Shown here in pieces: positions 17,360-22,683 of a stretch of DNA of 40,116 nt. Within the stretch, counting starts at the first letter, position 1. The number at the start of each line of letters is the position of its first letter. The DNA comes from Halieaceae bacterium. Its GTDB lineage: Bacteria; Pseudomonadota; Gammaproteobacteria; Pseudomonadales; Halieaceae. The position numbers were made by a program, and so were the translations under genes. The notes beneath the pieces were generated by a model that saw only the letters and a list, made by a program, of their open reading frames with translations, was not told the origin of the DNA and ran no database searches. The stretch covers positions 1 through 40,116 of the forward strand of contig JADGEN010000024.1 in assembly GCA_016744355.1 (NCBI GenBank), in the 5' to 3' direction.

Positions 17360-17365
17360 CTACTA
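17345..17365. repeat. Three tandem copies of the heptamer TCTACTA
   Basis: TCTACTA is repeated three times without change directly at the broken end of the DUF3732 fragment. On the minus strand the repeats contribute in-frame stop codons just upstream of the fragment. Such short tandem repeats often mark slippage or repair junctions. It is the only such repeat seen in this stretch. Confidence 0.8.
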
Positions 17366-17368
17366 CAA

Positions 17369-17874
17369 GGCGAGAGCTCTCAATAAAATCATTTTGCCAA
17401 AGCAAAATAGGTAACGATATGGTAACCCATCCAGTTTTCCCCACTACCCATCTTGTCAAGTGGCATATGCGGACGTTCTATAATGTCCAAATCTTTCCGC
17501 AGCCTGAACTTGTTATTGCGCAACTTTCAACTTATCTACTGACATTTCTTGATTGCAAATCAGTTACTCGATTTTTGGATGCCGTACACTCCACATGAAG
17601 CAGAAACAAATAATCATTACTGTAATCTGAATCGGTATGATGCAGCAACACGGCAACCAAACCATCCTGTTGTTACGAATTCAATAAAGTCGTTCACAAG
17701 AATGGGTTTCATGCTTTATTCAGGTAAATGTAACTATCACCGCATTTACCCGGGCTGGGCCTCGACGCCAAATTCCGCTAGGATGAGGGTCCATTGCGGC
17801 TGAAAACATCTAGAAGATGGTTTCCGGCACACTGGGAAATACACACGCTGATACCCAATACAAAGGTCGTATAG
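17369..17874. other. Non-coding stretch with no recognisable gene
   Basis: About 500 bp lie between the DUF3732 relic and the next lipoprotein gene. An 84-codon open frame at 17549-17803 shows no ribosome binding site, no family motif and no protein-like composition, so I do not call it. No convincing hairpin terminator or promoter was found. The stretch probably holds decayed sequence of the island plus the promoter of the gene at 17875. Confidence 0.5.
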
Positions 17875-19755
17875 ATGTACTTCCGGAAGAAAATCCCACA
17901 CATCGCTGTCTTATTATCATCACTGTTACTGCTGTCGGCCTGCCGCATGCCGGTAGTCGTTACTGGCGAGGGCTTTGTATTCGGTGCGATTGACCAGCGA
18001 ATCTATGAAGACGGTCATGTATTTGTAATTGAACGGGATTTCGAAGAAAAGTTCTGGCCGGTCCCCGCGCCGGGCAATTACCTGGGGGGATGGAACCGTA
18101 TCTGCAGTGGCCCCACCAAGGTGCTCTGCCATCTAAAACTGAATCAGGATCTTTGGGAAAAAGATGAAGAGATTCCCCTCGATGTCAGCTTCCACGCCGG
18201 CTATGACGGGCCCCTCGCGCTGATCCACTGGGAATTGTATTTGACCGGATTCGGCCGCACCCTGAGTGTTCCGGTTGATAGCCTTGTTATAGAGGGTATC
18301 GACGCCAAGGACACGCCGCGCCTCTTCCTGGCCACGACCGGCATGGAAGAAATCCTGCCCGGCAGGATCAGGGGTGACTACTACGAATTCAGCTTGCCGG
18401 TGAACAGCCGCTACCAGCCCAGGGATTTCTGGCTGTTTGTCTCGGCCCGGGACGAAGAAGGCACTGTGGCTAGTGTGGGTGATGACTTCGGGCTACTGGA
18501 TGACACTTCTGTGGGCTCGCTTGCGCCCTATGAAAATAGTTCTTCTTACGCTGCGTCGTTGGTGCGATGCGCCAGCGCTAGTGACCCGTTCAACCTGTGC
18601 AATATGGAAGAACTACCCTATCTGGGGTCCGTCACACCAAATCCATCCGTCACTGAGATCATGCAGCGCACTGTGGTATCTCATCCCTGGATGGGCAAAC
18701 GCTTCAGGGAAGTGCTGACGCAAATGCCGCCAGAATTACGACAGATGTTCGGAGGCATTACCTCGGTAGTCATCTCCCGGGATATTCGGCCTGCCTTTTT
18801 CAGTCCGGCTACCGGGGCCATCTACCTGGACCCACAGTATCTCTGGCTAACACCGGCTGAGAGAGCCTCGATAGACTGGACCCCGGACTATCGATCAGAG
18901 TTCGGGATGGCTCTGAAATTTCTTCCGATCACAGATTACCTCGACGGAAATAAGTATGCCTGGCGCTACTCCTTCGAATATCAGGAGGGCGCTACACGCG
19001 GGATTAACGATATCGAGAAGCCGTTCGCCTGGCTGTTGGCTCACGAGTTGGCCCATGCCAACGATGCAGTTCCCCCTGCGAAGCTGCCCGCGCCAGGTGG
19101 CCCGGATACGCCGCTGAACCTGTTCTTTGATCTGGAATACCACAGCGCATCCTCCATGTTATACAACACCTATCCTCTGAACTCTCTATTACTGCTGCGG
19201 GTGGGCGCCGTGCTGTTCCATGGAGAGAAACCGGATTACTACATCCAGAGCTTGACCGCCACAGAAGTGGCGCAGGAATTTGAGCAGGATAGCGCCAACA
19301 CCATGTATGCCTATTCTGCGGTATATGAAGACACTGCTTCCCTGGTTGAAGAGGTATTGATGAACTACTTCTACGGGGTAGAAAAAATGGAGGCCTTCAT
19401 CAAGGCCTCAAACATGGAAGAGCCCTCGTGCGAAGAGCTTGTCCTGCAAGGGGGCAGCACCAACCGGACAGCTGTACCCCGTGTCAGAGAACGCGCACGA
19501 ATGGTGTTGAGCAGTATTCTGGACAAATCCGATGTATCGCAGTACCTGAGTTCAGTACCCAGGCCCACCCAGCTTAAACGAGGCACCAGCCTCTGTGACT
19601 TTACGCCTACCGAGATCTCTCAGCTCAGCAACATTCCGGGGATTTTCAAGCGAGCACCCCGGCCTGTGATACGTGAAATGGAACGCTCCGGTCACCACAT
19701 TAATCACCAGAGAAAAGTCCGCCGCCTTCGCCCTGACGCCAGAGGCGCACGATAG
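17875..19755 (+). CDS. Lipoprotein with an HELAH zinc-protease-like motif, family unknown
   Basis: The 626-residue product starts at ATG 17875, with AAGGT about 9 nt upstream. The signal peptide ends in LSAC, making Cys23 the lipidated residue. Residues about 55-90 form a short module with GGWNRICSGPTKVLC, which has the same W-x3-C-x7-C spacing as the CAP lipoprotein at 22650-24257. A long mixed region follows, then HELAHAND starting at His390, a zincin-type motif. Candidate third ligands lie downstream around DLEYHS, but none is decisive. The C-terminal tail is basic. It could be a surface zinc peptidase; I do not recognise the family. The attC-like site lies about 150 bp after its stop. Confidence 0.75.
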   Translation: MYFRKKIPHIAVLLSSLLLLSACRMPVVVTGEGFVFGAIDQRIYEDGHVFVIERDFEEKFWPVPAPGNYLGGWNRICSGPTKVLCHLKLNQDLWEKDEEIPLDVSFHAGYDGPLALIHWELYLTGFGRTLSVPVDSLVIEGIDAKDTPRLFLATTGMEEILPGRIRGDYYEFSLPVNSRYQPRDFWLFVSARDEEGTVASVGDDFGLLDDTSVGSLAPYENSSSYAASLVRCASASDPFNLCNMEELPYLGSVTPNPSVTEIMQRTVVSHPWMGKRFREVLTQMPPELRQMFGGITSVVISRDIRPAFFSPATGAIYLDPQYLWLTPAERASIDWTPDYRSEFGMALKFLPITDYLDGNKYAWRYSFEYQEGATRGINDIEKPFAWLLAHELAHANDAVPPAKLPAPGGPDTPLNLFFDLEYHSASSMLYNTYPLNSLLLLRVGAVLFHGEKPDYYIQSLTATEVAQEFEQDSANTMYAYSAVYEDTASLVEEVLMNYFYGVEKMEAFIKASNMEEPSCEELVLQGGSTNRTAVPRVRERARMVLSSILDKSDVSQYLSSVPRPTQLKRGTSLCDFTPTEISQLSNIPGIFKRAPRPVIREMERSGHHINHQRKVRRLRPDARGAR

Positions 19756-19800
19756 AGAGGCCGGGGTCGGAGACATAAGCAGACACGGAAAAAGTTTCGC

Positions 19801-19822
19801 CTTAGCAGTAGCTAAGACTGCT
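19801..19822. other. Overlapping inverted repeats downstream of the HELAH lipoprotein gene
   Basis: CTTAGC-AGTA-GCTAAG (19801-19816) overlaps AGCAGT-n7-ACTGCT (19804-19822), so two alternative hairpins can form. There is no following T-run, so an intrinsic terminator is doubtful. It may be remnant recombination-site DNA or a weak termination signal. Confidence 0.3.
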
Positions 19823-19901
19823 TACTGGTTTTGCACTGAGCATAGACATAGTTGCCTCCCAAAACGAGAAGCGTACGCACTATCAATACGCTCGCTCTAC
19901 C

Positions 19902-19955
19902 GTATAACGCTCGCAACATGCGCGCGATAGCATCGCCTGCTTGCGCTTGTTAGAA
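19902..19955 (-). mobile_element. attC-like integron recombination site
   Basis: Read on the minus strand, the site begins TTCTAAC and ends GTTATAC, near the RYYYAAC and GTTRRRY core consensus. Inside, CGCAA pairs with TTGCG, separated from the outer TAAC/GTTA pair by three unpaired bases on each side, as in the unpaired central spacers of attC. The centre forms a GCGAT/ATCGC stem with a 3-nt loop. The length of 54 bp is at the short end for attC. The site directly follows the antitoxin stop codon (19961), which is where a cassette's attC belongs. Confidence 0.65.
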
Positions 19956-19960
19956 GGCAT

Positions 19961-20254
19961 TTACGCAGCAGGTTGGACAGTGACTTGATAACCCAACGCT
20001 TTTGCTACTTTAGCAACGGTAGCAAAAGTTGGATTTCCTTCCGGCGAAAGTGCCTTATACAAACCCTCGCGGGTTAAACCGGTGTCTCTAGCCAGTTGAC
20101 TCATGTTTTTGGCCCGCGCTATGACACCCAGAGCATGAACGAGAAACGCAGGGTCTTCGCCTCCTTCTTCAAGGCACGCTTCCAAATATAGCTGTATATC
20201 TTCTTCAGTCTTCAGATATTCAGCAGAGTCCCAGCGAGTAGTTTTAATAGCCAT
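19961..20254 (-). CDS. HigA-like addiction module antidote protein
   Basis: The 97-residue protein has a C-terminal helix-turn-helix, with NMSQLARDTGLTREGLYKAL and TFATVAKVAKALG as the two helical halves. This matches the small antidotes that follow their toxin gene (the TIGR02684-type family). It should bind and neutralise the product of the upstream toxin gene and repress the shared promoter. It begins 3 bp after the toxin stop, so the pair is co-translated. Its stop codon lies within 3 bp of the cassette core site GTTAGAAGGC (19949-19958), which shows how tightly the cassette is packed. Confidence 0.9.
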   Translation of the reverse strand: MAIKTTRWDSAEYLKTEEDIQLYLEACLEEGGEDPAFLVHALGVIARAKNMSQLARDTGLTREGLYKALSPEGNPTFATVAKVAKALGYQVTVQPAA

Positions 20255-20257
20255 AGT

Positions 20258-20554
20258 TCATTTCTCCAGTTGCTTGGCGAGATCTTTCGCCTTTGCGATA
20301 TCGGACTTTTGCGAACCTTTATCGCCGCCAGATAGAAGGATTACCAGAATCGAGGATTCTTGAACGAAATACACTCGATACCCAGGACCGTAAAATATTC
20401 GTAGCTCGCTTACACCCTCCCCCACCGGGGCAACATCTCCAAAATGACCCAATTCCATCCGGTCTATACGAACTTGAATTCGCGCCTTGGCTCTAGGGTC
20501 TTTTAAACCGTTAAACCATTTGGCGAAGACCTTAGTTTTACGGACTTCCATCAT
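20258..20554 (-). CDS. RelE/HigB-type addiction module toxin
   Basis: The 98-residue protein has the compact RelE/ParE-type fold with KARIQVRIDRMELGHFGD, GVSELRIFYGPGYRVYFV and LLSGGDKGSQKSDIAKAKDLA, the standard pattern of the TIGR02683-type killer proteins. Members of this group cleave mRNA at the ribosome; the activity here is inferred. Toxin-first gene order with the antidote second is usual for the HigBA-like class. The start at 20554 lies only 6 bp beyond a strong -10 element, so the message is probably leaderless. A Met follows directly as second residue and could be the true start. Confidence 0.9.
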   Translation of the reverse strand: MMEVRKTKVFAKWFNGLKDPRAKARIQVRIDRMELGHFGDVAPVGEGVSELRIFYGPGYRVYFVQESSILVILLSGGDKGSQKSDIAKAKDLAKQLEK

Positions 20555-20560
20555 GTGTAA

Positions 20561-20589
20561 ACTATAGTTAACAGCTCTACTGTTGTCAA
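20561..20589 (-). promoter_or_regulatory. Consensus sigma-70 promoter with palindromic operator for the toxin-antitoxin pair
   Basis: On the minus strand there is a perfect TTGACA -35 (20589-20584), a 17-bp spacer and TATAGT as -10 (20566-20561). The -10 ends only 6 bp before the toxin ATG. The inverted repeat AACAG-n5-CTGTT (20570-20584) lies between the boxes, and GTTAAC occurs at 20567-20572 and again at 20595-20600. This layout suits autorepression by the antidote or the toxin-antidote complex. The promoter lies inside the cassette boundaries, so the cassette does not need an external integron promoter. Confidence 0.75.
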
Positions 20590-20621
20590 CTGTGGTTAAC
20601 GATCGTGATGAACTCGATGGT

Positions 20622-20631
20622 GCCTTCTAAC
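20622..20631 (-). mobile_element. Cassette core site and putative attI junction of the integron relic
   Basis: GCCTTCTAAC here is the exact reverse complement of GTTAGAAGGC at 19949-19958. In an integron cassette the first bases of the cassette must be complementary to the left core of its own attC, and this pair satisfies that over 10 of 10 bases. Read leftward the site is GTTAGAAGGC, where cleavage would be between G and T. The DNA to its right, up to the integrase start, is where attI would lie. Confidence 0.6.
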
Positions 20632-20830
20632 AGCTAAGTATAGAGACCGGCCTAATATTGGCATGAAACATTAGCCTACATTTGCCGCCAAACACATCAA
20701 TTATGCTCATTCAACCTAGCAAGTTTTTGCAGTTAAGTTACCAGTAATCAACCATATACAATCTTTCAAAAGACAGCTACTCCTGCCGGGCCCCCTGAAA
20801 AACGGCTTGCGAACTCACTCAACCAGACTA
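20632..20830. other. Non-coding interval, probable attI and promoter region of the integron relic
   Basis: No gene is visible in about 200 bp between the cassette junction and the LexA-like box. By position this should contain attI and the leftward cassette promoter. The minus strand includes TTGATGTGTTTGG, which loosely resembles part of attI1, but I see no decisive integrase-binding repeats. The open frame can be extended into this stretch from the integrase (to 20807), but that would place the start upstream of the LexA-like site. Confidence 0.4.
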
Positions 20831-20846
20831 CTGCTCATATACACAG
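20831..20846 (+). promoter_or_regulatory. LexA-box-like site upstream of the integrase relic
   Basis: CTGCTCATATACACAG fits the CTG-N10-CAG frame of LexA operators, with an AT-rich centre and a TACACAG right half. It ends 20 bp before the ATG at 20867. Integron integrase genes are known to be controlled by LexA through a site overlapping their promoter, so position and sequence agree. The left half is imperfect: the fourth base is C, not T. Confidence 0.55.
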
Positions 20847-20866
20847 CAACTCGACAAGGCAGCACC

Positions 20867-21310
20867 ATGGACGATGTTCGCCCCACTATTCCTCCTCGAT
20901 CTACAGGCTTTCTGCACCAGGTTCAGCAAGATCTTCGTGACAAGGGATATGCATACCAAACAGAGAAAACCTACTTACATTGGATCAGACGCTACATTTT
21001 GTTCCACAACAAGCACCATCCGGCACAGATGCGTTCCGAGCAGATCAGTGCATTTCTCTGCTACTATAGAAGTCAGCGGGATTGCTCCCTCGCTACACAG
21101 CGTATTACGCTCAAAGCGATCTTTTTCCTCTATCGCAAATTCTTGAAGGTTGAACTCGAGCGCTTGGACTTTGAAATGGCGCGGGGCTGCGTCAGAGTGA
21201 ACTGCTTAACCTGCGGGTAAAATGCCATACCTTTCGACTCAGCTTCGCCACAAGGTTTTTTCAACAAAGGCTACGACCTATGTACTATTCAAAAACTACA
21301 TGGTCACTGG
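20867..21310 (+). pseudogene. Decayed integron-type tyrosine recombinase (intI relic)
   Basis: From ATG 20867 the frame gives an N-terminal SAM-like domain: GFLHQVQQDL, TEKTYLHWIRRYILFHNK, then a core through AIFFLYRKFLKVELERLDF. This matches integron integrases. The catalytic domain survives only as pieces. AGLRQSELLNLRVK (from about 21181) is in another frame, followed directly by CHTFRLSFATRFF. A return to the first frame near 21260 then gives NKGYDLCTIQKLHGH (to 21307). About 40 residues are missing before the first piece and about 70 or more between the first and second pieces, including the integron-specific insertion. The final Tyr is absent, so the product cannot be active. The continuous N-terminal frame stops at a TAA (21218-21220). 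Confidence 0.75.
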
Positions 21311-21500
21311 CATCCCCGACTATTGACCCAGGCTGATGAAATACGTCCACTGAGGCTGCTAAACTCAACTGGCCTACAGTGTCTTCACTCTAATTCCAAA
21401 AAGGCGCTCATGTTGGAACTGCCACAGCTGGCTATTAAACCAAATTGGTCTTCGTTATTATTTCTTGGATACTTAGATGTAGTGAGATATAAACGCCATG
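21311..21500. other. Non-coding gap between the integrase relic and the methyltransferase gene
   Basis: About 190 bp without a gene. It contains the inverted repeat TTCCAA (21394-21399) / TTGGAA (21413-21418), which could form a hairpin, but no T-run follows on either strand. No complete attC-like site was found here, although one would be expected if the methyltransferase gene is a cassette. Confidence 0.4.
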
Positions 21501-22244
21501 CTACTTGATGGCTGTAATGACATGTCTTCCACGCCCCATAAAGTCACCCACCGGGTCTCGATCAATTGTTGCATGGGTAAATCCGGCGCATTCGAGTCTG
21601 CCGAGAATATCCATGCCATACGTCCTGAAACACAAAACTTTCCCGGTGCCACGCAGTTGATCACCATGGTATTCCGGCTCCTCGATATGTACTAATTCTC
21701 CATTCTCATAAATAGCCCGCTCCAGGGTTTTTTCCAGAGAGGTTAGGGGCACAGTGAAGATAACAGAGCCACCCGGTTTTAGAACTCTATACAATTCGGC
21801 AAAGCCTGCAGAATCATCTGCGACATGCTCAAATACATCTGACGAAGTACAAAGGTCAAAGCATTCACTTTCGTAAGTTAGCTGTTCTACATTCTGGCAC
21901 TGAACGCCATCGACCCATGCCCCTGATGGCACTTCATCAAAATACTCTGAATATACCAATCTCCCGGACTCACGTGACAGGAATTTGTATAGAGCCCCAC
22001 GGGATGAGAGTTCATAAACCGTTTTTTTCGAAAGATCAGGTACACGCTTGCGAATGACTTTCGCCAGAGACATCTGCGCGGGACCGCCTTGGCAAGATAA
22101 GCAACGAACACCATGCTCTGAATCTTGCAGGCGAATTAGAATCCCGCCGCCACACAATGGGCACTGCTTTCTCTGCAGCCCAATTTCAGTGAGTTTAAAC
22201 AACCGAAAAGCATTTATGACTTTGGTTAAATGGGAGTTGAGCAT
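21501..22244 (-). CDS. SAM-dependent methyltransferase with N-terminal zinc ribbon
   Basis: The 247-residue protein starts with a zinc ribbon, CPLCGGG and VRCLSCQGG (about residues 38-60). A class I methyltransferase fold follows, of which the C-terminal part is clearest: FDLCTSSDVFEHVADD, then AELYRVLKPGGSVIFTVPL. The canonical GxGxG first loop is poorly conserved around YELSSRGALYKFL. No ribosome binding site precedes the ATG, and an in-frame TAA 27 bp upstream rules out a longer form. Such zinc-ribbon methyltransferases often act on sugars or lipids in surface-polysaccharide loci, but nothing nearby supports that. It lies in the island on the same strand as the toxin-antitoxin cassette, 36 bp from a second attC-like palindrome. 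Confidence 0.8.
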   Translation of the reverse strand: MLNSHLTKVINAFRLFKLTEIGLQRKQCPLCGGGILIRLQDSEHGVRCLSCQGGPAQMSLAKVIRKRVPDLSKKTVYELSSRGALYKFLSRESGRLVYSEYFDEVPSGAWVDGVQCQNVEQLTYESECFDLCTSSDVFEHVADDSAGFAELYRVLKPGGSVIFTVPLTSLEKTLERAIYENGELVHIEEPEYHGDQLRGTGKVLCFRTYGMDILGRLECAGFTHATIDRDPVGDFMGRGRHVITAIK

Positions 22245-22279
22245 ATCAAAATACTGCCGACGGGGATTTTTTTAGTTGG

Positions 22280-22337
22280 GAATAACCGTAATAGGGAGGG
22301 GAATTTTTAGCCCTGCCCCACTTCATAACCGTTAGAC
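22280..22337 (-). mobile_element. Second, weaker attC-like palindrome
   Basis: On the minus strand the site starts with a perfect GTCTAAC left core and ends GTTATTC, which departs from GTTRRRY at two positions. Between them, GTTATGAAGTGGGG can pair imperfectly with CCCCTCCCTATTAC, with several mismatched bases. The 58-bp length is in the attC range and the orientation matches the site at 19902. The methyltransferase ATG lies 36 bp beyond it, as in a cassette. The support is structural only; no matching partner core was found on the other side. Confidence 0.35.
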
Positions 22338-22458
22338 GCATTAGCATTCTGCGTCTCTGGCCACTCTTCAACAAACTTCATTGCATGTCAAAACTTGGGT
22401 AATCCTAAATTGCTTGCTATTAAAAAACAAGGTTATTGGCCCATTGCAGATCAGTCAA

Positions 22459-22683
22459 CCGAACGAATTCGATTTATTCGAGGACCTGTATTACGACACC
22501 AAAGGCAATTCTAGAAGGCACTAGAATACCGAATACGGTGATGCATACGAGATATGGCAATACGATGACCGGGGAGTGGTGACAATACACGAATTGAATG
22601 GAACTGAGGGACGCTTAACTCAATTCGTATCTTCATCGGTAAACTCCACTTACCGACTCTTACCAAACACCTGTGTCCAGTAA
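22459..22683 (+). pseudogene. Possible degraded ORF with an internal stop
   Basis: The frame ending at TAA 22681 reads NEFDLFEDLYYDTKGN, then a TAG at 22522, then YGDAYEIWQYDDRGVVTI and HELNGTEGRLTQF. The acidic and aromatic composition looks protein-like on both sides of the TAG, but I recognise no family. There is no clear start codon. The end overlaps the 3' end of the CAP lipoprotein gene on the other strand. It may be a decayed cassette gene or chance. Confidence 0.25.

Noticed and set aside
17549-17803. 84-codon open frame before the HELAH lipoprotein gene
   Set aside because: It has no start signal or recognisable motif and its composition does not look protein-like.
21394-21418. TTCCAA/TTGGAA inverted repeat as the missing attC of the methyltransferase cassette
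   Set aside because: The outer cores (GTTATTA near 21454 and ACTCAAC at 21363) do not pair with matching inner arms, so the structure is not attC-like enough.
22509-22526. TTCTAG-n6-CTAGAA inverted repeat
   Set aside because: It is short, contains the frame's stop codon, has no T-run, and is not associated with any gene boundary; it may be chance.
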